In this document: one piece after another, positions 1 to 11,170 of the stretch | How positions within the stretch are numbered: the first letter of the stretch is position 1 | Layout of the letters: every line of letters starts with the position of its first letter | Assembly (NCBI GenBank): GCA_019096065.1 | Contig: JAGUCH010000001.1 | Coordinates: 1,736,001 to 1,800,000, forward strand | DNA length: 64,000 nt | Source: Paracyclopina nana | Taxonomy: Eukaryota; Arthropoda; Copepoda; Cyclopoida; Cyclopettidae | Direction: 5' to 3' | Notes under the pieces: model-generated | Databases searched by the model: none | The model's input: the letters and a program-made list of their open reading frames with translations, nothing else | Told to the model about the DNA's origin: nothing | Position numbers and translations under genes: made by a program

Positions 1-3000
1 AGGTAAGCAAGTTTAATTTAGGTCAGTTCCAACAGCAAATAGCATGACGAAATAGGCTTATTCGAGCCTTTTGAGCTGACTCTGATTATAGCTGAGATAT
101 TCAGCTTATTTGCTGTTGCTCAGTAGCCTTACTCAGTTAGATTGTTGTTGGTGCTTCAGCTGAGACACTTTTTAAGACAATTGCTCAGTATAAACTGAGA
201 TTCTTACTGAGCATTTTAAATGTTCTTCTTTTAAGAACTATATATACCTCTCAGCTCCAGTTTCTCAGCTAATCTCTTCTGAGAAACTGAGGCACTTCTT
301 TCTTAACCAGGACAATCAATAAAATACTACAATTCAAACGTATAAGTAGCTCATTGTTTTTACCTTTATCTTAAGAATTTTATAGAAGTTGCAAAAGTTA
401 TGTAAGGTGCATATATTTTGTTATGAATACTTAATATGAGTTCTTCTTTTGACCTGGCTAAACATGTACATTTTTATATTTTAGCTTCTCAGCTGTAGAT
501 TTTCATATAGTATTGAATAGTTATGAGGTTACATAAAAAGAAAAAATTGGTGATTTGATGAGGTGATTTTATTCTAGCATGGATGTGACAGGATAGCCTG
601 TTCTGGTGCCCTTAGGATCTTGGAAGCCCAACAATTGTCAATGACACACAACCACAGCTACGCTCCAGCTAGAGTCCTCACTGATGACAATTTCTTTGGC
701 CAGAAGCACTGGCAAGGTAAAGTGAATCCTCCCTCATCTACTACCAGTAGCACATCTAGGTACATAGAAGATAAGCAAGTCAGCCAAAGGAGAAGGCCCT
801 CAAGCATTCTCCCCCTGGGAATCACTTACAAAAATATGAACAACTATAACCACTTCTCCACTGAGTCAGTTCCCAAAGTGGTGTTGACTCCAGAGAGCCC
901 AAAATTTCCTGCCACCACTCTGTATGACCCAGAAGATAGTGGCCTCAGCCTCTTTGGCACAACCTCCACTTTGACAGCTACTTGTCTAGACATTGACATG
1001 GAGTCTCTCTCCTCCAAATCATCCAGAAGCTCAGATGGCTCTTCTGGATCCTCAGATCCAGCTTTTAGTGTTTCCAGAGCAGTGCTGTCCAAGAGCAATC
1101 TCAAGATCCTGGACACCAAAGGACAATCTGTGGTTGCTTCCACTGCATTTACAACATTGACAGTCTCCTCCACCACTTCTTGTTCCTCTGCCTCATTGTC
1201 CACCATGACAAGCAGTCCTCCAAATTTCACATTAACCTCCATCAATCCATACAGGAGAATATTTGAGCAGAGACAGCAATTTTATGAGCATTTCTCCAAT
1301 GCCAATGGGGAATTTAGCAATAATGGCAACAAGGCTAAATCTGGATGGCAAAGAATGCAGGGCTCAGGCGATGTCTTCACAGTGAGGACCAACATCGAGC
1401 CTTTTGGTCCTTTTGTCATAGAGCATGATGTGAAAGCCAACAAGAAGTATGTGCGAAGTGAGGCTGGATCTGCCACTCCTATGATTTGTTTGAATCCGGA
1501 TGCTCCACAAGATGAGCAGCGTTATGCCACCAGTCATTCAGGCGACGGAGTGGAGTCTCACCTGGAAGTCTCCTTGAACAAATCTGGTAGCATCATCAAG
1601 ACCAGACACCAAAGGCTCAACAATGAGGAGAATTCAGTGCTGAAATTGCTGTATGGTGAAGGAGGCAAAGTGCTGGAGATCAATCAAACACAGTCAGTGA
1701 TTGTCCCCAGAGCGACGGCCTATCATCATAGGCCCAATTCAGCCTATTGCACAGGGGGCAACATGTCTGGAACATCAGGCATTTTAGTGCCCAGATACAA
1801 CTCGATGCCAAATTTGGATGGGTTCCAGCGAAGGCCATCCGATTTGGGCTTTAATACTCATCCAGCTGACGAAGAAAGGAGGCTGGCTTACACTAGGGGT
1901 AACTAGTGAAACAAAACCACGTGTGCTGTTGATGTACTAACTCAAACGAGTGAATATTTGAGTCTGCCAAGGCAACCTTAATTTACCCTGACTTTCCCTA
2001 ATTCAGAAATCAGTCTCTCGTGAAAATGCCAAAAAGACATTAATTTTCTACGTCTTTTCTAGCTTTAATAAGTCACCAAATGGATCAGCGCATGAAACTG
2101 AAGCATCGACTGCATCAATCACGCGGCGAGCTGCAGTTAGTGAAACGAAATGTCCACAGTCTGGAAATGCTACTCGATGCTCGCACTAAATTCATTCAGA
2201 CTGGCGTAGTCGATGTAAGTACAAAAAGGAAAATGTCATTTTCGTCTTTCTTTTCAATTTTTTTGGGAAACCTGACCTTTGCTTGGGTTCGGCTTATTCT
2301 GAGTATACTATATGCTGTGTATAGAGGAGTAATTTAATTATGTGTGTCTTTGACAGGTCGAGGCTGCAGATGAGCTTGAGCAAGACGTATCTCGTCTTCA
2401 GCACCATTGTGATGATATGGCTAGTCAGGTGACTCAATTGACAAAAGGAATCGGTATGATGCTGCTACAATTTATCTGAATCGTGTCATTGAACCGTATC
2501 CTTAGCAACAAGCTTTCGATCAACTGTACTGCCAAAAGAGGCCAAAGCTTCTTTGTTTTTTCCAAAATTATTCATTTTGTGATAAATTGATCTAGACATT
2601 TACGTCATAGCATTTTTGCTTCAATAGAGTAAAAAATACGTGCTACGTATTAATCACATTACTAATAATCTCCTTTTATATTGCAGTTCCTTTAGGAGAG
2701 ACGAGTATTGACTTTTACGAGTCGTTACCCGCCATGCTATGTGATAAAGGCTTGGTGTCCAAAGCAAATAAAGGTACATTAAATGCACTAAATATCAGCC
2801 TTTTGTTCATGAATGCACTTCTCAATTAAAAAATGGACTTTTCCCATTTTCTGACTTTTAAAAAATCGGGTGTGGCATTTAGAGATAAAAAGTTACAAGT
2901 CTCCCATTTGTCATTGGATTAGTTTGAAAAAGAGGAAGGGCTCTCTGTTTTTTTTGTAGTTTAATTCACGTGTCCTCTCCAATTTGGCATTACAACTAAT

Positions 3001-3344
3001 GTTTTCATTCAATTTGCCTTGTTTTCCCTTTAGGCAACCACCGTCCTCGAACAGCTCCAACGACTCCAGTGGCGGCCTCTTCATCAGCTATCAATGATCC
3101 CTCAATAAAGTCGATTTGGAACACCACCACCGCAAGTAATGCTACGCCAGGGTCAACAGTATTGAATAACAAATTGCAGTGGTCATGTACAAAGTGCACG
3201 TTTCTCAACCACCCAGCATTGAGTATGTGCGAGGAGTGCGAAATGCCTAGGTTCAACATTAATGGACACGGAGGAGAAGAGGCGGAAGACATCAATGATC
3301 TGGACAAAAGTTCACCACAAAATTGCCTATGTCATGGAGCTTGA
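1..3344 (+). CDS. TAB2/TAB3-like TAK1-binding adaptor (5' end outside window)
   Basis: Adaptor of the TAB2/TAB3 family, which links ubiquitin chains to the TAK1 kinase in NF-kB/JNK signalling. Supported exons are 1-2 (the window opens at AG|gtaagc), 616-1898, 2063-2214, 2357-2453, 2687-2773 and 3034-3344; all splice phases agree. The large exon is Ser/Thr-rich and probably disordered. Exon 2063-2214 begins with a helix matching the TAB2 coiled-coil segment that follows its 'YTSALL' stretch. The last exon carries an Npl4-type zinc finger (about 3180-3250): W-x-C-x2-C-T-F-L-N-H-P-A-L, then C-x2-C-E-M-P-R, nearly identical to the K63-ubiquitin-binding finger of human TAB2/3. The N-terminal CUE domain would be upstream of position 1 and is not seen. 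The open frame reads on to a stop after 1898, but only the splice donor there gives the conserved coiled-coil. Identification is strong; TAB2 versus TAB3 cannot be decided. Confidence 0.85.
3..615 (+). other. Intron of the TAB-like gene, CTGAG/CTCAG-rich
   Basis: The stretch from gtaagc at 3 to the acceptor 'cccttag' ending at 615 is intron. Positions 60-300 carry many copies of CTGAG, GCTGA and CTCAG. No gene is seen. Confidence 0.6.
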
Positions 3345-4180
3345 ATATCGGCTTACCTCATTTGTATTACAGTAACACCAATTACGCCAGCTTGAAAAAA
3401 TCATTCTAGTACAGTATGCAAGTGTTTACATGAATAACGCACAAATATATTCAGCTTTATCCAGAGAGTTCAATTCATGATGTTCAGCGCTTTTAAAATT
3501 ATGTCCTGATAATTTTTAAAAACTCTTTGATTCCTGTAAAAAGCTTGGAGCATCTCGTGAAATATTGCATTCTTTTCTAAACTTGTGCCTGTAGCTGTTT
3601 GCATTTTGCACCAAATTTGTTCGTGGTCTTTGGAGGCCATCTTAACAAGTTACTTTCGCCGCTTTTTGTTTATGCCCAGGAAAAAAGGGTTGACTTTTTT
3701 CAGGCATTTTTTAATCGATACAAAGGGCTGCGTGCCCAACCCGCCCAAGAATGTATGGTCTAAAAAATAGCCAAACCGATGAATCATTTTAAAACTATAC
3801 AGCTAAAATCATCAGTTTAAATCAATAATCAATTTGCTTTTTATGTTTACATCTACATGATTAGAGTGGCTCTTTGAAACGACCCTTAAACTGATTCAAA
3901 TTATATCCAGCGCGAGGTACGTATATGTAGAAATCCAATCACTAGGAACAAAAGCAAAAGTTAATTAAGAAAGTACCCGAGCTGTCTGAGTGGTTTTACG
4001 TAGATTTAGCATAAACTTGATTACGTCATGAGTATTAAATTACAGCTCGTTCCCATTACAATAACCAGCACCAGTCGGCAAGAAAATCTTCTCTTTCAAA
4101 TGGTAACACAAATTGTTTTATTCACTAAGAATGCAAAACATCACATAGTATAATTCTGGTACACAGCTTATATTCAACAT
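3345..4180. other. Intergenic space between convergent genes
   Basis: This holds the 3' UTR of the TAB-like gene and, at its right end, the 3' UTR of the GPCR on the other strand. Short open frames here (for example near 3585) have no recognisable domain and no splice partners. I see no other gene. Confidence 0.5.
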
Positions 4181-5980
4181 TTAAAGTTGGAATGTATGAA
4201 GTCGACGTCGCATGGGAACTTCAGGTTCATGGTTGCGAATGACCCCATTACTGAAAGGTTTTGAGCCACATTTCATGCTCGCATGCAGGTTGTTTTGGAC
4301 ACCTGAGGCTGTATATGACCTGGGACGTAGTGAGCTGAGTGAAGAGGTGGTGGCTTGAGGCACCAGGGTTGTCCCAGTGTTCGTTGAGGTCGCATTTTTG
4401 GCCTCTTGTCTCGAGGGCCAGCAAGAGCAGCAACAGTCGAAAAGAGAAAGCTGCAGGTCTCGATTGAGAGCAATATATATCCATGGGTTCATAATGCTGT
4501 TTAAGGTGACAAGCCAGAAAAACCACTCAGTGCAGTGATCTGTAAAATATTAAGGATGAACTCAGAACAAGTCACAATATTATTGCTATGGGTGTAAGTA
4601 GAATAATACCTAATTGGTGTTCTCCTTGGATCCAAGCCGCCCATAATTGAATGACCACGGCAGGAACAGAGCAGACCACATATCCAGCTATGACTACTAT
4701 GGTCTGCTTCACTGATTTGATCTTGGCACGTGAGATGCCTTCCAAAGAGTGAGCTCTTGGCCGAAAAGAGCAAGCGAAGTCTGGTAGCGCTGAGGCTGGT
4801 TCCAGCATAGGGGAAGCTGTTGTTGATCAAAGGAAAAAAGCAAATGAGACATGCTATTTATGCAACTTAAGTAGATTTTTTACCTGAGGACCACCTGACC
4901 ACGCTCTGCTTTGTTGACAGTGCTCTTTGATGGTTGGCAGGAAGCATCCTCTTCTTGGCAATCAGATTCCGCCTGATTTTTGAGCAAATCCGCACGTAGT
5001 AGAAGCTGAGTGCAATTAATGGGGCCAGAAAATTGGACAGAGCAAACCACGTGACGCAAACACGAGCTCCCCAATCATCTGAAGGAAATAATGAGCATTA
5101 ATGAAGCAACAGCCAGACTATCACTTCATGTAGTGAAGTCTACATCTGGGAATGACAAAGGGAAAAAAGAAATGTGTTTACTTTGCCCGTTACCAAGCTG
5201 AGCTTGGCACGTGGGTCCTTCATGATGAGCCTCATCGTTGACTTGGACGAACAAGACAGCTTGTGGAATGCAGAGAACCGACGAAATTCCCCAAGCTATT
5301 ACAATTTTTAGCTTGGATCTGGAGGGCTGCCAAAATCGGTTGGTCATCGGGTAGCAAATGGCTTGAAAACGGTCCATTGCAATCATCACCAAAATGTAGG
5401 AGCTGCGAAGAAAATACAACTGTGAATCTCCAAAGAGCTACATTCATTTGGTACTTTTCTCGTTTTAATGCCCTCTTGAGCATACTAGAAAAAAATGTAC
5501 TTTTATCCAGTTGCTTCCATTCATGACCGAAACCGTGCTTGTGACACTTTTAATTTATCACCACGCGAGTCTTTCAAGGGAAAATTACTACTTTTACCAG
5601 CAAATAATGAATTCGTACCTCAAGTATGGGCCAAACATTTGGATGAATTTGATCGTTTTGCACATGATGTTCCCCCCTGGGAAATGTGAGCCTCCCACCG
5701 AAGTCAAGATCAGATCGGGTAGAAGTGAGGAGAATGCCACCAAAATGTCCGCAATTGAGAGATGCAGCAGGAAGAAATACATCCTCGTCAATTTGCCCTG
5801 CTTTCTCCTCAAAATGGCCAGGATGCTGCAGAGGTTGCTCAACAGGTTGAGCACCATGAGGGTGGACAAAATCCCGAGTTTGAGGCTGTTCTTCTCGCCA
5901 TCAGATTCAACTGTAGCCATGATGTCCGACATGGAAAGCAACAAGTGGATGACTGAGAAGAAGAATAAGAGGCCTTTCAC
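4181..5980 (-). CDS. Class A neuropeptide GPCR, AKH/corazonin/vasopressin-like superfamily
   Basis: Plasma-membrane receptor for a peptide hormone, by family. Five exons on the minus strand join in phase: 5980-5619, 5402-5194, 5078-4884, 4816-4610 and 4539-4181 (stop TAA 4183-4181), giving about 443 residues. TM1 lies in 'LGILSTLMVLNLLSNLCSI'. TM2 has 'LLHLSIADILVAF' with the conserved LxxAD. TM3 ends in 'MDRFQAICYPM', a DRY variant reading DRF. The ICL3-TM6 region is 'KIKSVKQTIVVIAGYVVC', and TM7 is 'NSIMNPWIYIA', the NPxxY variant NPWIY. The extracellular Cys before TM3 (IMCK) and in ECL2 (PTCQ) are present. The short Ser-rich tail has a Cys cluster 'CCCSC', a likely palmitoylation site. 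Sequence style fits the GnRH/AKH/corazonin and vasopressin/CCAP group; the ligand cannot be assigned. A leader-like hydrophobic stretch follows the first Met. Confidence 0.83.
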
Positions 5981-6785
5981 TCGAACGCTCCCAAGGGAAC
6001 TTTCTCCTCTGCTTTATTTTGCGAACGCAATACGAGCTCGCGGGTTCATCTGTAAAAAAGCCATGTACGCAACAAAAGTCTCTCTCGACCCTTGAATTTT
6101 CACACGAGCGCGGCCTTGTTTGTAAGCCTGTTGTGAATTGGAGCAGTAAAACCAAATGGCAACCCCATCAATTTTCAATTTACAAAGGATTATTTATTGC
6201 ATCGAGCCACAGAATATGCGCACTGTACTCTCAAGGGAGTCATATAATGATGTTGTGCATAATAAGTTTATATTGCCTCACAACCATCTCTTTTTCTGAA
6301 TCACTTATATGGTAAATTACCCAAATTGTCTGATTTGTGTATCTTACATAAGAAGAAGACTTCATTGATGTTGGTGTCGTAATATCCCGATTATACTATG
6401 GTTTCTTGTTGAGATGAGGATGTTACGCATTATATGAGCCATGTGAAAGGATCACAATCGCGAAAGGTTGCCTAGGAAAAATAACACTAAAAATACACAC
6501 TCTTTCAAAATACATATGGATAAATGGGGCTTTAATAAAATAGTCTACGTATTGCATATAATCAAACACTAAATAACTATAAACGTGTTATAGGTATAGT
6601 ATATCCAAATTGTTGGCGATAATTGTCAATGGTTATTGGCAGAATCGCAAGTGTTGACATTCATTATCTAGCACATTGTGGAGACAACCTAATACTTTTG
6701 CTGTAGCTGCAATTGAACGCGATGAATGCAGCCAAACATCCTACTGAGCACACACGTGTATCCAATTTATGTCAGCTTTTCATTG
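5981..6785. other. Upstream region of the GPCR gene; no gene seen
   Basis: An AT-rich stretch between the GPCR start and the small gene at 6841. It presumably holds the GPCR promoter and 5' UTR. Open frames reading into it from the GPCR are antisense shadows. Confidence 0.45.
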
Positions 6786-6840
6786 TTACTGACCAAAACA
6801 AAAAGTCATCTTTGTTTCATCAACTGGTTTATTGGTGTCT

Positions 6841-7283
6841 TTAAAATCTGAATTGTTCAAAAGCCATCCTTTTTTTCCTGTCGTTGTTTCTGAGTCCAAT
6901 GACAATTCCTGATCTTCCCCGATTTCCTGAAGGTGCTTGACTTTGAGCTTGGAAACTTCTGCGTTGGCCTTCATTGGAATTAGAAGTAGCTGCGGCGCCC
7001 ACAACGACTGACCTTGATCTTGAAGAAGGCTGCTGATCATCGGATAAAGGTCTGCGAACTTCGGCTCCATTGGCGGCAGCACCAATGACAAATTTTCGCC
7101 TAGGAGCTGGAGGATCAGGCAGAGTGTTTCCAGTTGATCCAATCACGAACTGCAACAAACCAAATCATCTCGTTTGCCTCAATCATTTGCCTTTACAGTG
7201 GGAAAAGGTGACTACTGAGTCACGTGCTTGGGTAGGCCTTTTATGGCAGTACAAGTATAATAGGGCAATTATAAACGCCTCCA
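6841..7283 (-). CDS. Possible small secreted-peptide precursor
   Basis: I do not recognise this gene. The main exon 7150-6841 starts after a good acceptor (tttgttgcag) and has an internal repeat: FVIGSTGN, FVIGAAANG, VVVGAAATSN and IVIGLRN, separated by basic or Arg-rich linkers. It ends in 'DRKKRMAFEQFRF' and a stop. A candidate first exon (7283 to about 7215) begins MEAFIIALLYLY, a plausible signal peptide, and would join in phase through an intron starting gtagtc. Repeats separated by basic sites and a C-terminal FRF suggest a neuropeptide-like precursor. However, no Gly follows FRF for amidation and the basic sites are irregular. The function is unknown, and the first exon is a guess. Confidence 0.35.
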
Positions 7284-7379
7284 TGCCCTCTCTACGCGCA
7301 TGGAGAGGTTTAGGCAATTAGCTTTTCTTTTAAGGTGTGTGAAAGTACGCCTGCGAATGTTTCAGTAGTGGCTGCGTAA

Positions 7380-7471
7380 ACAGTCTGTCCCAGAGATTTC
7401 TGTACACTTTGAAATCAAAAGTGCGAGTTAAAACTTCTGGACATACCAAACACAATCCCAACCAGACAAAC
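7380..7471 (+). repeat. Left arm of a large inverted repeat, mariner-like tip
   Basis: Begins ACAGTCTGTCCC and runs to 'CCCAACCAGACAAAC'. The reverse complement of 19098-19751 starts with a closely similar tip (ACAGACTGTCCC, then GTAGATTTTTGCACACTTAG) and ends with the same CCCAACCAGACAAAC. This left copy looks like the right one with about 560 bp deleted internally. It may be one end of a 12.4-kb element, or a separate MITE copy. Confidence 0.5.
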
Positions 7472-8640
7472 TGAAAAATAGTACCGAATTAGTACTTATC
7501 TAATACAGGTATTTATTCCGTTGATTAAGGCATTTCTACCGAGAAAAGTGTAACGCTTTGAGTAAACATATGATTTGCAAAATACTTATTTTTTAAAATA
7601 AATGCAATCATTTTAAAATCATAAAAAATGCAAAGCCCACATCCCAGTGATGCCATAAGAATGATTAAATTTTTCATTTATTGTGAACTTAAAAAGTTAT
7701 TTCAATTTGAAATTTCATGTTTTGACTTTTTGATAGTATTAATTTCCTAGAAATGCCATTTTGATAGGATTAAGAACCCCTTTTTTTGTCTGTTTTTGTT
7801 GTATGTATTATTTTGGTATTAAATGTAATAAATACTTTGTTATTATAAATGCAGAGTGAGCAAATAGAGTTCGATTGCTGTAATTGTTCAAATACAACTG
7901 TTATTATTTGATCTGTCATTTATTACTTTCTTATAGATATTTGTTAATCAATCAAATACTTATATTAATAAATACAATTAGAACATATATAATATGATGG
8001 TGAGTGCCATGTTTGATGAAAAGTACAATCTAAATTTTATTTATTTAATATACACTTTGTTTTATCAGTTAAATACTTTAATGTTTTTATTCGTATTGTG
8101 TTGATATATATGTATATATTTCCAAGAAATGTCATTTTGAGCTTATTTAATATACATTATATTACTGAATAAGCACACGGTAAGGAAAATATACTAATTA
8201 AGTCATTTACTAAAGCACAAACTTAGGAACTTTTCATGCCTTAGATTTGAGGGCTCAATTCTCTACTTAAGAGAACTGTATCCATTCATCAGACTAGATG
8301 ATTGGTAATCATATATAGTTATGTGAATTATAAGCACTTAAGCCAATATCTTCTTTCCTAACAAATACATTTGATTTTTTATGAAGTTTTACTTATTTTA
8401 TGAGAAATAAGAATGAATAGCATATTTAGGTATTTACAGCTAAAAGCTATAAATACTTTTTTTCAAAATCTGTAACAAAATAAAAGTTATTTACAAGAGA
8501 ATTTTCACAAAGTAATGATATGTAAGCAGCGCCATCTCTGAATAATTTACTAAATTTAATTTAAGAAAACAGATATTATACTGATTTACAACTGACCAAT
8601 TAAATCAGGCTGGTACTGATTAAAGACTGACTAAGTATGA
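7472..8640. other. AT-rich non-coding stretch
   Basis: Strongly AT-rich, low-complexity sequence with no open frame of note. It lies between the inverted-repeat arm and the 160-bp tandem repeat, and resembles 18423-19090 on the far side of element A in composition. Confidence 0.5.
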
Positions 8641-8933
8641 GCTTCACTATTTCGGATGGAACAGCATTAGTAGAGACTGTGGAAATAGCATTAGTACAAA
8701 AAAAGTACTGACTTTTATTCTTTGCTGTTTTCGAAGCCACTCAGAAAGAGTGCACAGTCAGGTATGGCAATAGTAGTAAAATAGCATGCCCACTTTGTAA
8801 GCTGCACTATTTCGGATGGAACAGCATTAGTAGAGAATGTGGAAATGGCATTAGTATGAAAAAAGTACTGACTTTTATTCTTTGCTGTTTTCGAAGCCAC
8901 TCAGAAAGAGTGCACAGTCAGGTATGGCAATAG

Positions 8934-8937
8934 TAGT
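8934..8937. other. Target-site duplication TAGT (left)
   Basis: TAGT directly precedes the 5' LTR of element A and recurs at 18182-18185 directly after the 3' LTR. Confidence 0.8.
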
Positions 8938-9182
8938 TGTAGCAGGGAGCGTGTCGGCCTACGGGTCGACCGCTCGCTGCGCGCGCTCGCCTCGGGCGCG
9001 CGGTAGTATAACGAGTAGTATAGTGTGATCATCAGTAAAGGAAATAAATTCACCGCATTGACACGTGTTGTCTGCGGCCCAAAGACTGACCTCTGCTAGC
9101 CTCCAGGCCCGTCCCCGCTTGACGTAGCCTAGATACGAGTAGTGGCTTGATAAGTCACAGTAGTATATCTCGACCTACTACA
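8938..9182 (+). repeat. Element A 5' LTR
   Basis: 245 bp, TGTAGCAGGG...CTACTACA. It contains a GC-rich palindromic stretch near 8965-9002, an initiator-like ATCATCAGTA near 9030 and AATAAA at 9043-9048. It matches 17937-18181 apart from one base. Confidence 0.92.
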
Positions 9183-9184
9183 GA

Positions 9185-9202
9185 TGGCGCGGGTCGTTGG
9201 AC
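9185..9202 (+). other. Primer-binding site candidate of element A
   Basis: TGGCGCGGGTCGTTGGAC begins 2 nt after the LTR end. The TGG start pairs with a tRNA CCA end. I cannot name the tRNA. Confidence 0.5.
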
Positions 9203-9532
9203 CTGTGATTTCATCACTCCACTACCCATTAAGTACATCCTGCCGGAAGCTATAAGTGCTAAGTATACACAATAAGTACAAAAGGGATAATAGTGCTGCT
9301 CAAATAATATCATGCTCAAGTCAACTGCCAGAACATGAACCTACGTGCAAGCCACGAAGTAAAGAGAGATTAATGCTGAGAGCATAAAAGGCAGTTGACT
9401 ATAAAAAGTAAAATAGTGGTGGCTAAAAATGTAAAAATGTGAAGCTCAGACCAGAGCAAAAGGGCAAAGATCACTCTGCAATAGCTGCAGCTGCAAACAA
9501 TCAAAAAGCTATCAAATAACAATCAAAGGGAT

Positions 9533-9895
9533 TGTCCGTGAGAGCCAGCGGCCGAATGGTCAGCCCGGCCAACGCTGGTGCAAATCATTGTAGATCCTAG
9601 TTAAGCTAGGGCCGGTCAACTCACGGGCAAATTCCAACTGCAGGTGATCAAATAGTAATTGTTATGGGGGGACAATGGCCGAATGGTCGGGGCTGCTAAC
9701 ACCAGTCGCAAATCATTTGGATTTCAGTGAATGCTGGAGCCGGCCACCCCATGACAATGTACAAATAAAGGGGTGGAGAAGGAGGATAGAAGCTCATGAC
9801 CGCGTGGTGACCACATGACCGGTAGCGGATCAACAGCTGCGAGCTATCAGGATTCCACTGAAGCTAAAGCTGGTCACCACGTGCGGGTCACGGTC
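9533..9895 (+). promoter_or_regulatory. Three tandem stem-loop domains in the element A leader
   Basis: Three consecutive units are each closed by complementary arms. Unit 1 (about 9534-9629) pairs GTCCGTGAG with CTCACGGGC. Unit 2 (9657-9758) pairs ATTGTTATGGGG with CCCCATGACAAT. Unit 3 (about 9795-9895) pairs CGTGGTGACCA with TGGTCACCACG. Units 1 and 2 also share GGCCGAATGGTC and CAAATCATT inside. The repeated structure suggests a folded RNA signal (packaging, dimerisation or translation); the role is inference. Confidence 0.55.
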
Positions 9896-10008
9896 AAATA
9901 AACGATAACGAGAAATGTGACACCAGCGTGGCATTTTTGGTGGTCAGTAAACAATCAATAAATGTCACGCCACAACCCTCTGCAGCGACCTGCGAGCGCG
10001 TTGGCGGA

Positions 10009-10045
10009 TATATAAGACCGCGCTGGTGGGGAATAGCCATCAGTT
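10009..10045 (+). promoter_or_regulatory. Core promoter consensus upstream of gag
   Basis: TATATAAG at 10009-10016 is followed by the arthropod initiator TCAGTT at 10040-10045. This puts A+1 at 10042, 33 bp from the first T of the TATA box, about 70 bp before the presumed gag ATG at 10111. It would give a transcript lacking the LTR and most of the leader. Confidence 0.5.
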
Positions 10046-10110
10046 CCTTTCGGGCTTTCCCCCAGTTAACAGTAATCACAACTCACTTCATTGTTGAATC
10101 GTAGACCACC

Positions 10111-11161
10111 ATGGTAATTATAATAGCACATTCTCACAAAAGACCGAAAGCTCACTCTTCTCCCCCACGCATAGGCCCAGCCACCACAAGATATAGCTGC
10201 TGCAGTGGCCCTTGAGGTCAACCGCCAAATGAGAGCCAACGCTGCTGTTCAGCATCGGCCTCAACAACTCCAACTGCTCCGCGAGACAGACAGCCGCTCC
10301 TTCCAGCAATGGCGGATGCACATCGAGTCCCAATTCGAGGACTCGATAGAGTCTGAAGTCACCAAGAAGATGCTGATCAAGGCATCTATTGTCGGCCTTG
10401 CGTTGGAAATGATCAACTCCATCGACAAGAAGTCGGGCGATAATACGTACACCTACAAGCACTACCTCGACGACCTTGAGAAGGCCTTTGTGGACGAGTC
10501 GGCCCGAGAGGCCGCCAGGGTGGCATACGACACCGCCGCGCAGGGTCCCCATGAATCCGTAATGACCTGGGCGGCACGCCTCAAGTCGCTCTACCTGAGG
10601 GCTTTCGCCAATGATGCACCGCGGTGCGCCAAGGTCGACAAGGATCCAGAGGTCATTAGGAAGTTCACTATCAATCTGCGGGACCCCCAGACACGCTGGC
10701 TGGTAATCGCCAGCAAATATGATACGCTGACGGAGGCCGCTTCCAATGCATCCTCCAAGGAGTGCCTGGTAGGATTAGCCGGCGGCAAGGCCAACCCCCT
10801 GGGGCAAGGGGGCATCATGCAAATCACCCAAGAGGGCACCCCAGACCAACCCGACGTCGCCAAGATCATCGCCGCTCTAGGTGACAAGGCTAACATGAGA
10901 TGCTACGGTTGCGGCGGCTACGGCCATCTCAAGGCTCAATGCACCAACCAACGCCCAAACAGCCAACGAGGGCGAGGAGGATTCCGGGGCCGGGGACGTG
11001 GCGGCCGCGGGCGTGGCAATAACAATCCATACCACGCCGCCCCGCCGGTCTCGCCCCAAGAATATAATAAATATCGCAACGCGGCCATCGCACATGTGGC
11101 CAGTGCCCCCGTGGACGCCTACACCTGGGAGGCGCCAAAAAACGGAGCCAGCCGGTCCTAA
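10111..11161 (+). CDS. gag: Element A Gag, capsid and CCHC nucleocapsid
   Basis: Structural polyprotein that packages the element RNA. The frame is open from 10175 to TAA 11159-11161, but a TAG at 10172-10174 closes it upstream and no early ATG lies in frame. The likely start is ATG at 10111-10113 in an ACCACC context. A 61-nt GT-AG intron (gtaatt at 10114 to catag at 10174) directly follows it and puts the ATG in frame; this is inference. The N-terminal two thirds is helical and capsid-like. A single CCHC knuckle, C-Y-G-C-G-G-Y-G-H-L-K-A-Q-C, lies at 10903-10944, followed by an RGG-rich RNA-binding tail. The last codons contain the frameshift site for Pol. Confidence 0.85.
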
Positions 11162-11170
11162 GGGACCGGC
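11137..11170 (+). promoter_or_regulatory. -1 ribosomal frameshift signal, gag to pol
   Basis: Slippery heptamer A AAA AAC at 11137-11143 is in the gag frame (CCA AAA AAC). A 7-nt spacer follows, then a perfect 8-bp hairpin GCCGGTCC/GGACCGGC at 11151-11170 with a 4-nt loop. The gag stop TAA lies at the top of this hairpin. A -1 shift enters the pol frame, which is open across this point. This is the classic retroviral arrangement. Confidence 0.88.

Noticed and set aside
844..1476. Minus-strand frames opposite the Ser-rich TAB-like exon
   Set aside because: Antisense shadows of a biased coding sequence with no start context or domain.
3585..3770. 61-codon plus-strand frame after the TAB-like gene
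   Set aside because: No domain, no splice sites and poor start context; likely 3' UTR or intergenic.
5263..6095. Plus-strand frames of up to 194 codons over the GPCR
   Set aside because: They run antisense to GPCR exons whose transmembrane motifs and splice sites are unambiguous.
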